Shown in pieces: positions 12,381 through 24,718 of a DNA stretch of 64,000 nt. The position numbers were made by a program, and so were the translations under genes. The stretch lies in NCBI GenBank assembly GCA_003952965.2, contig CM025854.1, positions 17,022,039-17,086,038 of the forward strand. Reading direction: 5' to 3'. A model generated the notes under the pieces. That model had not been told where the DNA came from. It did no database searches and saw nothing but the letters and a program-made list of their open reading frames with translations. The DNA comes from Morella rubra (taxonomy: Eukaryota; Streptophyta; Magnoliopsida; Fagales; Myricaceae). Position 1 is the first letter of the stretch, and each line of letters starts with the position of its first letter.

Positions 12381-13690
12381 ATGGTAAAAGCTCCCTACTA
12401 TGACAAGAATGGTCTGAAGAAAGGTGCGTGGAGTCCAGAAGAGGATAACAAGCTAAGGGCATATGTTGAGAGATATGGCCACTGGAACTGGCGTCAAATT
12501 CCAAAATTTTCGGGTATGAAATTCAATTCAATTTTTTGTTCTTTCGTTCTATCAAAATTCCCAAACTGTGAAATTCCCGATCGGTGTGGCCTCTGCATCT
12601 GCAATTTAATTAATCTATCTTATATAAACTGAGTTAACAAAGGCATAGCCATATTTCTACATAAATATATAGCTGTTAGTGCACTTAATCAACTTCGAAG
12701 ATTCATATTATCGCGAGCTAGAAATAGAATGAGGGGATGTGGAACAAAGTCAAGCAGTTTTTGTTAATGTACTTGCACATTTTTCTTTGACAGGTCTAAC
12801 AAGATGTGGGAAGAGTTGCAGACTACGATGGATGAACTACCTTCGGCCAGATGTAAAACGGGGAAACTACTCCAAAGAAGAGGAGGAAATGATAATCAAA
12901 TTGCATGAAGAACTTGGGAATAAGTATGAATTTATAGCTTTTTGAAACTGAATTTGAGCATTGCTTACTAAGAAGGAAAATGGATTTGCAAAAACAAGGC
13001 AGATTAACATCAATTCAAAACCAAGTGTGTACTTTCTAACGCTATAAGAGTGAAAGTTCTAAGATGCTTCTACTGGTACCATTATTAATCCTCGGTTAAA
13101 GCAGTACGAAGAATGATTACGTACACAAATACATATACCTGGTGCAACTCTCTGAAGGTTGAATCTTTTGTATTTCTTTTACTTACAGGTGGTCCATGAT
13201 TGCCGCTAAATTACCAGGAAGAACAGATAATGAAATAAAGAACCATTGGCACACCCACCTAAAGAAGCACGCAAAGCATAACCTGACCAGGTCTAAGGGC
13301 AAAGAGCAGCTCAGTGACGCCTCCCAGTGCCAGAGAAAAAGCCAAATAAGAGACTCAGAAGTTGAAAGTGTTCCTGCTGATAGTACTCCCTCTCACCAAA
13401 TTTTAGAGAGCGCTCCATTGTCCCCAGAAACACGTTCAAGTGATTTCTCATCCATGAACTCTCATCATGCACTTCCATCAGGCGCAATTTGGGCTGTAGA
13501 TCATAACAGCCTGGCTTCATCTGGAACATTCGCTAAATTTAGTGGAGATTTCTGGACCGAACCATTTCTAGCAGACAGCACTTTCGCCCAACATAATTAT
13601 CACTCACCCTCGTTAGAGTGGGAATCCATATTGCCCTATGTTTCATATCATCATGATGGCATAGATGTGTTTTGGGATTTGGGTTTGTAA
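12381..13690 (+). CDS. R2R3-MYB transcription factor (MYB copy 2)
   Basis: Paralogue of the gene at 34-1873. Exons 12381-12513, 12794-12923 and 13189-13690 (254 residues) use the same intron positions and phases; exons 1 and 2 are again 133 and 130 nt. An in-frame ATG at 12300 would add 27 residues, but homology begins at [16 protein letters not shown], so 12381 is chosen. R2 has [10 protein letters not shown] and [17 protein letters not shown]3 runs from [10 protein letters not shown] to NHWHTHLKK. The R3 helix [14 protein letters not shown] lacks the bHLH-contact pattern. After the DNA-binding domain comes a Ser-rich, low-similarity region with one [10 protein letters not shown] motif near residue 207, shared with copy 1, and the protein ends VFWDLGL. 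Expected to be nuclear. Subgroup and targets are not assigned; similarity to MYB13/14/15-like factors is by eye. Confidence 0.9.
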
Positions 13691-13718
13691 GATATATATA
13701 TATATATATATATATATG
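13691..13718. repeat. (AT)n microsatellite just after the MYB copy 2 stop codon
   Basis: The TAA stop at 13688-13690 is followed immediately by GATATATATATAT..., a run of about 13 AT units. It lies in the 3' UTR if the gene is transcribed as predicted. Confidence 0.9.
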
Positions 13719-14429
13719 TGCGCTTCTGTTTGGCATGCTAATCTGCATTATATTTTGTGATTGTACATGATTTTAATGAATTGAAAAATATGGTAGTATT
13801 AATGGATGCTTGCTGTTATCTGCGGCCTACTCACCATCTGCTAGCATAAAATTAGATATGGTATTAGCTGGATGTATGAATTATGTAAAGCAGATGCCAC
13901 AGATCTCACTTTTATCAGCATTAATATGCAGGGAAGTTTATTTTCAGTATGTTGAGTACTATAGCGCCTGTTTTCAATTGGTTAATTTAGGTACAACCTA
14001 GACCAATTGGGTTTTGGGCATGTTTAAGTCTTTGATTTAAGGACAAGTTTGGATCAGACCTTACTTGGGGGTATTTACGTGAGATTAATTCCTATTCCAT
14101 TTGGTTTCGCCTACTAAAATTGGTCATGAAATTATAGCAGTGAGATGAATTATCTTATTTCTGGATTCTGGGCGCCCAGGCAAATATGACACCATTACAC
14201 GATGAGTAGTCATGGTTTAGATTGGTCATTATAGGTGCATGTATATAAGCTACTTAGCATGTAAGTCGTTTGAGTTGGGACATATTTGCTCATAGGTATG
14301 GATGAAGACTATCTAGAATTTTTAGTATATACTCTAGTAGATAGCTAGTTGCATTTCTTCGAAATTCAACCATTTTTTTTTCTTCAGAAAGTAATTGTAA
14401 GGATTTTGTCACAGTAATTATATTTTTGG

Positions 14430-14794
14430 GGTAACTACATTTTTTACACACGAAATATTATAGGTTTTGCACTTTACACTCTAAACTACCACTTTTGTAA
14501 CATTTCACTCTCTAACTATCAATATTAAATAATTTTTACTCTCTATTGAATTTTTAGACTAAAATAATGATAATGCCCTTTATCCACTTTACATATATTA
14601 AAGGTATTATTGTCAAATATTCATCAAATTTTTGGGGGTATTATTGTCGAACGGTGCAAAGTGTCTAAATATTTGACAAAATATGTAAAATATCTAACAT
14701 TGGTAGTTAAAGGGTGAAATGTAATAAAAGTAATAGTTTAGAATACAAAGTGCAAAAATCATCGTAGTTTGAAGGTGAAAAGTGTATTTACTTC
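14430..14794. mobile_element. Palindromic MITE with long terminal inverted repeats (family P, copy 1)
   Basis: The two halves are diverged inverted repeats over more than 100 bases: the left arm (GTAACTACATTTTTTACAC, then TTTGCACTTTACACTCTAAA) matches the complement of the right arm (GTAAATACACTTTTCAC, then TTTTTGCACTTTGTATTCTA). There is no coding capacity. The right arm is closely similar to the right arm of the element at 34615-34973, so both belong to one family. The transposase superfamily is not clear. Confidence 0.7.
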
Positions 14795-17700
14795 TATATT
14801 TTTTTATCTACTTTGCCAACATCTAACGACAAGGCAATATATATATAACCTCCAACAATAACCTACTGTTGGAACAGAATTTGTGATACTCTAAATTGGT
14901 TGTGAGACATTGGAAAAATTAAGAAGGATCATATACAAGCACACACTCGAAAGAATAAGTCACAACTTAATTAATGGAAGCGAACCAATAAGGATTAGAA
15001 CTTCTTCAAAGAGCCAAAAGGCTGAAATTCTATTGAAAAAAACCAATCTCTTCGTACCTAGCGAGTACTACAAGGATTTAAAGTAAATAAAAGGAAGCCC
15101 TAAAATATTGAACCTCCCAAAAGAAACACAGAAAACAAGACAAGGTTCGATCTTGAACGGTACGTACTTGGTCACATGTACAAGATGGTCTTTCTGAGTT
15201 CTCATATTTGTTCTATTTAAAGGGCTTCAAATGGTGCTTTGAAAGAAAGGTCAGCTTCCTAAAAGTTTCAGATTATCTCACAAGAAGTAGGATGTGAATG
15301 ATATCTGCGAATGTGTTCCATTAGAAGGTCGGTCAAAGTAATGTTCAACGGAAACCTTCCCTTATCTAGGATACAAGATCATCACGAGCTAGCTCCAAGG
15401 AACATCAAACCGACATAAAACGAAAAATAACAAACGGCCAACTTGTAATCTGCGCATGGCCTTACGTGATTTTCCTAGCTAGATTCAGGAATCTTCATGT
15501 GTTGATCTTGGAGACTCCCTTGTCAGTCGCCTGACCAGATATATCATGTGTAAAGCTTTATTTTTACTCCACTTCTTTCGAACGGTGACTCTTCCGCAAA
15601 GGAAATTATGAAGTCTTTTATGTCGTTGTTATGTTAGCAATTAAAACAACAAAGTTAAATATGAGGATTTTTTTTTTTTTTTTTTTGTAACTAAAGAATG
15701 CTTAACAGAGGTTAAATTCATCTGATAAGGATTCAAGAGCATTTGATGTAACGAAGGCCAGATGGAAACTAAAAAGTTAAGAGATAGAAATCACTATTTG
15801 AGCTTATCACTTCTTGTCCCCCACTAAATATTGTTAAAGTAGTGTTTAGATGTAAAATTTTAATAGAATTTTGTGTTAGTGTTAAAATGAAAGATAATAT
15901 TAAAATTAATAAATGAAAGATAAAAGTAAAAATAAAATTTTGATGCGTGCTTGTAAAGGTAAAATTTTGATAAAAGCCAAATTTGCTTTCCTTACGTTAC
16001 TAACTTACTATTGACGCCAAAGACTAAGAGGCCGACTTCCGAAAGAAGCTTTCTAAAGTTGGACAACGAAAAAAGACAGACGGGATCTTCTGACCCTTTC
16101 ATCGTACGCTTTTTGACTCTTTATTAATATTAACGCACTAGCCAGACAGAGAAAATGGACTTACATTTGACTGCCTAATTGCTTGCTGCTTTCCTGAAAA
16201 ACGTGGGCCACTATTGCAGCTTACGAAAAGAAGCTTTGGAAACTTATAAATGGTGCTCGCATTCTCTCTGGAGTCAGGACCGCCGACCGCTTTGGACTAA
16301 GCGGAAACAAACCTTTCTTTTTTTAATCAAAAGAAACAAACCTTTCTGAGTCTTCCTTTTTGCTGGACATTTTATACTCCCGAGGCCGAAACACACGTTA
16401 CCCATGCTTGCCAAAGAAGAAGAAGAAATGACACACGTACACACGTTAGCCTTGAAATTTTCTACTAGAGCTAAAAATTGGGCCTACACGTTCCAGCAAA
16501 GCCTGGCCTATACGCGGTACGCGGCGTCGCACGCCCTGACGGGAAGGGCTTGACTAAGCCCTTGGTGCATGCATCTTTTAGTGACGTTCTTTATGTCTTC
16601 AAATGCTTCCATTTCCAACCAAATCGGGCCCAGCGAGCTTCAGCGAAAGTCTGGCCTAGACTTGGGCTTGACTAAATCCTTTCGCGCTCGAGTCTTTTTT
16701 CTGTTTTTCCACGTCCCCGAGTAAAGTGCACCCGAACCTAGAAAAGAATTGGTGAGCCTCGGCTGGTGATGATCCTTCACTTTATGACAAAACAAAAAAA
16801 AGGTAAAACTAGTGTCTTCTGTCTCACATATAAACAAGTTCAAAAGTAAAAATATTTTACAAGTTGGACTAACTTCACCCTCTCTTCCCCACTTCCCCCA
16901 TGGGACTTAAATATCAAGTGTATAACCAAATAACAACATGAATTACCAAACAAGAAGGGATTTTGGATCTCTGTACGCAGGGTTTGGGTTTCGTCTCTTT
17001 CTTTGTATCTTGTTTATTATTTGAATAAACTTACTACATTAGAAAAAGAAAAAAAAGAGTAACCCATATAGAAGTTCTGCTACCAGCTTGAAGCTGAACA
17101 AAAAGAAAGGGCACAAGATAGGTTCTCTCTTCTGGTCAAATATGATAGGGCTGGTCCATCATGTAACTCGAATACTATTTTGAGCAGCCCATGGGCCCTT
17201 ATGAACTTGAGTTTGCAGAGTTTCACGGACATCTGGTTCTTGAATCAAAGCCCTTATATAGAAGTGGCACGGGGAAGCATCTAAAGCGACGTACAAAAGG
17301 ACAGTAGAGACTATAGAGGTTTTAAACTTCGAAGCTCCCCTATTTCCTACATCTGTTTCCTACAACTAGCAGACAAAGCGCCACCCATTCACTCAGGCTA
17401 AGTAGCCCGGAGCTATAAAGCTCTGGTTCCTCTATCCCCCGTCTCCTAAAGAGACAATAAGCCACCCTGGCATTTATGGACTTTGGAGGCTTATCATTGT
17501 GTGACCATTACACACCCTGTCTCAAACTCTCGGGTTACATGTGACTTTGTACGGGGGAACCAGAATTTAATTGCTCTGTGTTGCATGCATTGCACAGCCC
17601 AACATGTCAACAATGTTATTAATCATTGTACTGCACAAGTGTAATTCTTTCTCTCGCCTTGTCCGTCCGAAAGGTTGGTTTTAAGTTGACATGCAAAGTA

Positions 17701-18254
17701 GTGTCCTCGTGCAAATTATGACTAACTTGAGCTTGTGAATTGAGCTGAGACTACTCCGAGTGGTATGTTGCTTTAATTGTATAAGTAGAGTCGAAAATAA
17801 GGTAGGGGTGAAAATTGCGAAGGTGATGAGACTTTTATTGGGTAATTTTCCTTCTTGTCTTTGGAAGTTCTCTTCATCTACAACTGCAAGTACCCCTCGG
17901 GGCCACCCGTCTAAAAAAAAAACGCTTTTGATTGAGAGTTTTTCAATATGTATATCTTATTTTTTAAAGAAAGAGGACTGACATCTCTAAATTTTGTTAG
18001 AAATTCTCACTTTATGATAGAAGAATACTATAGTTACAATCTTAAAACGAAACAGGACTCACAAAACAATGACGAAGACACAAAAATGATAAGCAAACAA
18101 AAGAAGCTAATGCCTAATACTAGCAAGCTAAGTTTGTCAAAACATACGATACTTCTGAGAAGACGAGGTACATATCAACTCTACACCCACATATCTAACG
18201 GCTCATTGCCTCATAATAGATTTTGCAGTTTGGTAAGGTTTTGACCAGTAATCT
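14795..18254. other. Intergenic DNA, no gene recognised
   Basis: The stretch holds A/T-rich unique-looking DNA, a long T tract near 15667, a weak MITE relic at about 15838-15965 (AGTGTTTAGATGTAAAATTTT against the complement of AAAATTTTGATGCGTGCTTG), and a tiny retroposon insertion at 16304-16347. Reading frames present are short and show no family resemblance. Confidence 0.5.
16304..16347 (-). mobile_element. Ultra-short retroposon tail with a 15-bp target duplication
   Basis: GAAACAAACCTTTCT occurs at 16304-16318 and 16333-16347 around a 14-base insert TTTTTTAATCAAAA. On the minus strand the insert reads TTTTGATTAAAAAA, sharing TTGATTAAAAAA with the insert at 5525. The length of the perfect direct repeat is what target-primed retroposition leaves. 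Confidence 0.55.
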
Positions 18255-18466
18255 TTGTGGTATAGTTTTTTTTTTTTTCAACAAAAAGGGGAAGGAGGCA
18301 ACAAGGATAGCAATCTTCCTTGGGTATAATCATAGAAACATTATCACTGCAGAATGTTCGGTTTGAATCATTACTAATGCTCATTGGACGAACCCGTCAC
18401 CACAATACTAGCCTGACCACTGGCCAATCTCAATCCATTTACTAGATCAATTGTTGTGGTATAGTT
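18255..18466 (-). mobile_element. Complete SINE with a 13-bp target duplication
   Basis: The direct repeats TTGTGGTATAGTT (18255-18267 and 18454-18466) flank about 186 bases that begin with a T run on the plus strand. Read on the minus strand, the element ends in poly(A) and holds TTGGCCAGTGGTCAGG, close to a tRNA-type A box, and about 55 bases later GATTCAAACC, close to a B box. Size, A tail, boxes and long target duplication all fit a tRNA-derived SINE, presumably transcribed by RNA polymerase III and mobilised by a LINE. The target duplication is perfect, so the insertion is fairly young. Confidence 0.75.
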
Positions 18467-20379
18467 GAAATTACTTATTGTTTGCACCATTTTTAACTTT
18501 CTTTTTTATATAGCTAGTCGGAGAAAAAAAAAATTAGATGGGAAAGAGTCCTCTAGTTCGTGTTCTAAAGTTTCTTTGACATTCATGAACCTACATGTAT
18601 ATAGCTGTAGATTCTTCAAATATCGGTCCTTTCCGGTCATCATTTGATATCGTGAGACCCAAAAATTATCTTTTATAAAATGCAATTTGACCTAAAAACC
18701 TTTAATAATCCATGGTAAGTTATCCGTAGCAATCATGGTGACGTTCGCTTAGTGAGAGGCTGGAGTAGATTTGAAGCCTAACCTTGATGGATTGACAAGT
18801 TCATGGAAATTAATTAACCTTGTTCTTTGTAAACTTCATTATTTTTCTTTCTTTTGGGCGACGGAATTCTTAATATTGCTCAGTTAAAAAGAAGAAGACA
18901 AAAGAAAGACGGGATCTCCTGGCTCCTGCAATAATAAGACGGAGAATGCTGTGGTGGTGAAGATCTTGGTTGAAGCAATAAGACAAAAAAACAGAGCAAA
19001 ATAACCTAAAATGCATCAAGAAAAAGAAAAGAGTAGGATTTTTGGGTTAGTTGAATTGTACACCGAACTCTTGGAGGATCTTGACCCCAAGCGGCAATCA
19101 CCTTATTCTGTCATATGAGAGAAGAAAAACAGGTCCAGTACTCACCTAAAATGCGACTACAGAGAGACCACATGGTCTGCCCACTTTTCTACCAAGTCAA
19201 CAAAATTTTCTGCAGAAAAAGGCTTTTATATTAGTAACCTGATAGAATATTTAGCGTAAGTAGCTGGAGATCACTGTTTCAGTGTCCCAATTGAGCCAAC
19301 TACAAAGGAAAAGGAGAAAAAAGAGAGAAAAGAAAAAGACACCACCCCAACAGTTGTAAAGATATCCCCAGTCCCCATTTCCCAGTACTGCTTAGTCTCA
19401 TTGGAGACTATAAGCGCTGCATCTCTGGTGGAAATAACACCTTGATCTGATCTACATACAAACAGCAGGTGTAATGATTTTTACTGAACTTTGTGGACAA
19501 AGTCAGCAAAAGGGATTGGATTATTTTGGTGGTTAATGGTTGATTTTGTTGATAAGTAACTAAAGAGGCAATTAATAAGGCCATGTGGGTGCTCTTTCAT
19601 CCCCAGGGTAGGCGAGGCGCAGTGCATAGAGCTTTGCATATTTAAAAGCTTTGGTAGACAAGAGGATATAATCCACCTTGTGGTCCAAAACCCCTATTGT
19701 ACAGTTACTATCATCTTCCAGGTACAGCAACAGAGATCTCCATAATCGGGTCCAGAGATCTTTGGTAAGTCAGTCCCATTTGTGTGGGGGGACCATCCAA
19801 CGGCTCACAGCACAGGGATCACAGATAAATAACTTTCTTCCACACTAAAAACATTGATCCTTCCAAAAGAAACATACATGATGACAGAGTCTGTCTCTGT
19901 AGATTGTACATCTAGAATTCATTTTTTTAGTTTTTCGCGAAGTACACGAAAGGTCAAAACCGTAATTCTGACCACTGCGTTTCCACCGAAGCACGTCAGA
20001 AAGGTACAATATCTCTATTTTCCAAGAAATTTTTTTTGCTGTAGTTATTTACTTATCCCTTCGCCGGAAAACTAAACACAACCACACTAAACCAAAACAG
20101 AAACACAAAAATTTAACCCTGTCAATCCGAAGACACGGTTTGTCTTTTTTGTTTGGTCCCTAGAAAAACAAATGAAAACAAAAAATTTCTCTCCTTTATT
20201 CCCCTCTGTTTCAGCCAAAGGAATGGGGACTGGGCCATCCAGATATACGTGGCAGTGATTTTGTCCAAGAAATATCAACGTCTTTCCCCATTTTTTGCGC
20301 CCAGTTTTCTGCTTGTTCATGGAAGAAGTTACTTCTACTCTCAAATGGATCAATGGTTTTAACTGCGGGATCAGGCTCA
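18467..20379. other. Intergenic DNA downstream of the cyclin gene
   Basis: No gene, long open frame or clear repeat is seen. The last few hundred bases, next to 20380, should hold the 3' UTR of the minus-strand cyclin gene. Confidence 0.5.
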
Positions 20380-22146
20380 TCAGTACTGTCGAATCCGAGA
20401 AATCTGGACCGAGAGATTATCACAGTAGTCAATGAGTTTTCTCCTCTTGATATCCCTTTCTGTTCCAAGCGTAGTGGCAGTAACAGTGGCATGGGTCATT
20501 CCACTTTCGGAGCTAGAAAAGTGCTGGTCTAACACATTGAGCGGCGTGACTGAGCTCGCTACCGTATCGAACGCCGACTCGTACCCATCTATCACCATCT
20601 CTTGCACTGCATTGTAGCACTGCAGCAAGTTTTCCTGCAACAACATTTTGTTAAATCAGGTTGTATAATCAATAGTGAAAGAGTTGAAAGGAGCATCACA
20701 TTAGTAACTTTTGAAGGGCATTTATTTTTCATGGAATTTTTCTTTTAGAATTTTAGAATTCCAAAATTCGACCGAGCACAAGAAAACTGAAAAGCAGAGA
20801 GGGTAGAATATTTACTTTATTTACATATGAACAACTGGAAATTGCTTTTGTAAAGCATGGATGTTGCAGTGGCAACAATTCATGAGCAGCAGAAAGAAGT
20901 GCTGATGCAGCAATTGTTGAAGGCTTGAACTCAAAAAGCTTAATCTCTGCAAGAGTGAAAAAAAATGAAGAGTTACTGTGAGCAGAAGCAGAGGAAATGT
21001 GCCCAATGGATCACGTTGACATTTTTTAATTTGAGATTTTTTTACGAGGTGCTAATACCATTTGGTGCTTGGAATAGGATTTCAGTAGCTCGAGCTTTGA
21101 GAGCCTGCCTCAATGGAGGATCTTTAAGCTTGAGTATAGAAATGAAATAGGAAAGGAAAGAAAAGGGAGTGATTGAGCGCATTCTCCATTTTAGAGCTCC
21201 CAAGATGAGGACCTCCATTCGCTCTATTGTTTGCGTGTCAAAAATAAAACCTCCATCACCCTGTTCCATAAAAAAGAAGAAGAGGGGGAAACAAAGGAGA
21301 AAGAAATAACATTGGACAAGTTTACCGAATATTTAAAAATTGTTCATGTACGCTACATTAGCTTGTAGATTTACCTGAAAATCAACGAGGGAAAACTCGC
21401 TTTTCATCTTGGCAGCAAGAGAAACGCAGGAGATTGCAAGAAGCCTGAGAACCCATGGCTTTGGTTCCTGTAATATCACGATTCTTATAGATGCCACAAC
21501 AATTGAAACCATGGCTTTGTTGGCAATTTATGAATAAAGAGGGTTTTTTTTGTTTTTTGTTGAAGTACTCCAAAACAAAATTTATCCTCTCCAAACCTTT
21601 TTAAGCATAAAAAAAATGTAATGTCGTTTTTTGCCTGAGCAATAGAACTGTACTGCGGAAATGCTGCAATATTCATCAAAGATGATGTTCTAGGTTTCCT
21701 TACCAGCACTCCTTGGCTAGACAAGAATCGATCAAGATAATTGATGGCAAGGTACGATAACAGCGGATCGAAGTTGTAACAGAACTGGAAGAAACGAACA
21801 AATATAGACCATTATGCACGAAGAACAAATTATCATAAAACCCGAAAAGACAAATGCTTTTGGTTCTTAAGAACAAGGTGGTAACTATTTGTCTTCCTCT
21901 TCGTGTTTCCACAATCGAGAATTGAAGAGAAAATGGCGAACAAGCACTAACAAAGGCAAGAATGAGTACCTTGGAAATTTCAGAGATGGCTTCTCGTCGA
22001 ACAGAGATATCTAAGCCTTTGGCTTGGAGACTCTGAAAGTAGTTTTCAGATGGCATGTGATCGGATTCGACGAGGAAGAGAGAAGTGATTGTGTCGGAGT
22101 GGGGTTCATGAAAATCAGTCAATGGGTTTTCAAGATCGAACTCCAT
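20380..22146 (-). CDS. CYCD6;1: D-type cyclin of the CYCD6;1 class
   Basis: Six exons on the minus strand: 22146-21970, 21784-21704, 21467-21375, 21260-21059, 20946-20816 and 20634-20380 (312 residues, GT..AG introns). The cyclin N box runs through YLAINYLDRFL, LLAISCVSLAAKM and ALKWRMRSITPFSF; the C box contains KPSTIAASALL. Order and motifs follow Arabidopsis CYCD6;1 (302 residues), including MEF-LE-PL at the N-terminus, SLFLVE--HMPS, LNVLDQHFSSSES and a basic KRRK tail. An ATG at 22197 would add 17 residues; 22146 is preferred because homology starts there. The retinoblastoma-binding LxCxE of most D cyclins is replaced by LFLVE, as in CYCD6;1. Family knowledge: CYCD6;1 is a SHORT-ROOT/SCARECROW target that drives formative root divisions with a CDK partner in the nucleus. 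No frameshift or stop is present, so the gene looks functional. Confidence 0.93.
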
Positions 22147-22277
22147 GATGTGTTTGTGAGGCTTCTTCAGAACTTGGGTTGAGGATGGAGCAAGCATGAC
22201 ATTGTTAATAAAAGGGGGAGTAAGTGCTAAAGCAAAGCTGAGAAAGTGCTGTGCTTATGTTTAAAAGTAGCAGCTTG

Positions 22278-22416
22278 GAGACTTGAACCGTTTTTTTTTT
22301 TTGGGCAATTGAATAAATCTTGTATTGAAAAAAAAAAAAAAATACACGGGGAACAACCCCACTACAGGTATGGTGCTCAAGAGCAAGCCAACCAAACAAA
22401 GCAGTGAGACTTGAAC
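22278..22416 (-). mobile_element. 5'-truncated LINE tail with an 11-bp target duplication upstream of the cyclin gene
   Basis: GAGACTTGAAC occurs at 22278-22288 and 22406-22416. Between them lies 117 bases that, on the minus strand, end in an A run (12 T at 22291-22302 on plus) preceded by CAATACAAGATTTATTCAAT, a sequence style seen at plant L1 3' ends. It lies about 140 bases upstream of the cyclin ATG, in the leader or proximal promoter, and adds two T/A homopolymers there. Confidence 0.65.
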
Positions 22417-24718
22417 TTCACTGCTTTGCTTGCGGCTCTCTCTTATAGTGTTTTCTTGCATTGACATCTGCTTGCTCTCTCTCTCTCTCTCTCTTATATT
22501 GGGAAGGAAAATGGGGGAGGCGATTGGGTGCTGATCCGATGGATCGGGCATCCATGGGGAGCCGAAGGTTATGTCAGAAGCAGAGCGGATAGAAAGTTTA
22601 AAAGAACTGGTTTTATCTTTGCACTCTGTTTACCTTCTTGTTCCCTGAGCCAATCAACGTTTGCAACGTGTATTACTAGAAAGTTTCAGATGAACTTGAA
22701 GTACGTTATTTTTTTGGGATTTTTTTTTATCCCCTTCTGATGACTCTATTTTTTGGGTACTCCAACATATCCGGTACATCTCGTTTCCTCCCCACCTTTT
22801 CTTTTCTTTGGTTTTTTTTGTTTTTTTTTGTAACTTCTTGTTATGTAGGTCTGCACATGGTTCCGCTCTTGTCTAAAGAATCAGAACCAATTCTTAAAGA
22901 CATCAACCCAACCTGTCATGGGTGGAAGTTAACATCCATCTACAGTATGTGTTCTCACGTAACAAAACTTACCAGTAATTTCTCTAGCTCCATCTTATGC
23001 TCCAAATCGATCACAATTTATTGGTTTCAAAATAGTAAAAACATGATCGATAAAACCTCAGTACCAGATATGTTTTTAAAATTAATCTTTTGTTCAGAGA
23101 TAGGTTTTACCCTACTTGGAAAAACAAAATTACCCAAACCCCTAATGCATTTAATTCGACCATGTTTTATGTAAACTAATGGTTATATACCCAACTTGTA
23201 TCCGAAAGCTAAGAAAGGCCCTTTTGCCAAGACAAAATGATTTAGTAATAGTAATCGATCGATCATCGTTCTGCCCCAAGTCAGAAGCTTTAGCACCAAG
23301 TGGGCCTCCAATATCCTCCACCTATATATTGATGTTCGACAAATATGAGGACAAGGACCAGTTTGAAATGTCGCAGCTTCACACCAAACCATGTAACTAC
23401 TCCAAGGGAAAGTCTTTAAGATCCATCCTGCCATTCTCCGCAATTAAATGACTCCAACTATTACAATCCAGTTTTTCATGTCCATGGCAGGCCGGTGACA
23501 GCTTGGTTTCATGCTCTTGTATTGAATGGGTGTCTGATCTCTACTTACATGCATTAGTGTCTTTCAACAGGACAAAACCATGGCACCTTGTGGGCACGGA
23601 AAAGGTTGCGTACGTTCTAATATTATATATCTGAAGCATCAAAATTGTAGAATATCTTTCTTCGGGTTTGATTAAACGGAAGTCAATGAGAAAAACGCCA
23701 ACGTCGGCTAGCTCTCCAATCAAGAGGGTGGCGTTGCTTGAGTTTAACTAACACAATGGATTATACTTTAGGATATCTGGAATACAAGGGAACTTCAAGG
23801 CTAGATATATAATTTTTTTTTTTCAATATATTTTGAATCGAAGCCCCAATTCAAGAATGAAATTCAGGGTTTAATGGTTATGCCCTACAAGCAGAAGAGA
23901 CTATCGATAGGACAAAAATCATTGGTTTTTATAAGCGTGGTACGGAAATGTATATATGTAGTCCAAGAAAGCACAGCCATGAGTAGGATTACTTGTTGGG
24001 TCAACGCTTATGGTGTCACGCAGATACACCGAGATGCGAATTAATTATGATGTGATGCACGGGATGGTGTTGATCAATTGCGTGAGGACGTTAATTGGAC
24101 ATGTATTCAGTCAAACAATATACATATGCATATATACTTATTAAATATGTCTTACGATAAGCTCTAAATTATCAAGATTATAAAATGGCATCAAAGCTAA
24201 CCTTGAGCTTCCAACCCATCATGAGTTGGGAATTTGAGCGGGGAAGATGAATTATGATATTACCGCAGATTTTTGTTTTTGTTGAAAACTTTGTTTATAT
24301 ACATAAGCCTTTATATTACAAGAATATAGGCTAAATAGAAAGATGGTTGGAGGCTAGCCAACTAATTAAGGACTCGGAATGACAGAAAATTAAGGACCCA
24401 TTAATAGAAATAATCAAGAGCTCAGACAAAAATATGGTTACATTAATGGTATGTAATGATTATTATGTGACGCAAAATTACTCACTACCGTATGAGGAAG
24501 TTGAAAGAAAACAAAAAGAGAGAGATAGGAGGCCTGATCATTTCGACCATACGTCATGTTTTCTTTATACTGTTCACTAAATGGGTTTTGTCTCTTCATA
24601 TATCAATTTGAATCCAACACATGTACTGTTTACACCATTTATTAGTTCTTTTGAACTGAGGTATGTATCTCTCGGCGTTGGCTTGAATGAAGGCATATAT
24701 GGAATCGAGGTCTCTCCA
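22417..24718. other. Intergenic DNA between the cyclin gene and the Sirevirus remnant
   Basis: Contains a short CT microsatellite near 22476-22494 and AT-rich DNA. Part of it is the distal promoter of the minus-strand cyclin gene. No coding region or defined element was recognised. Confidence 0.5.

Noticed and set aside
15838..15965. Possible MITE with AT-rich inverted ends
   Set aside because: Terminal match is weak and no target duplication is visible; mentioned only as a relic in the intergenic entry.
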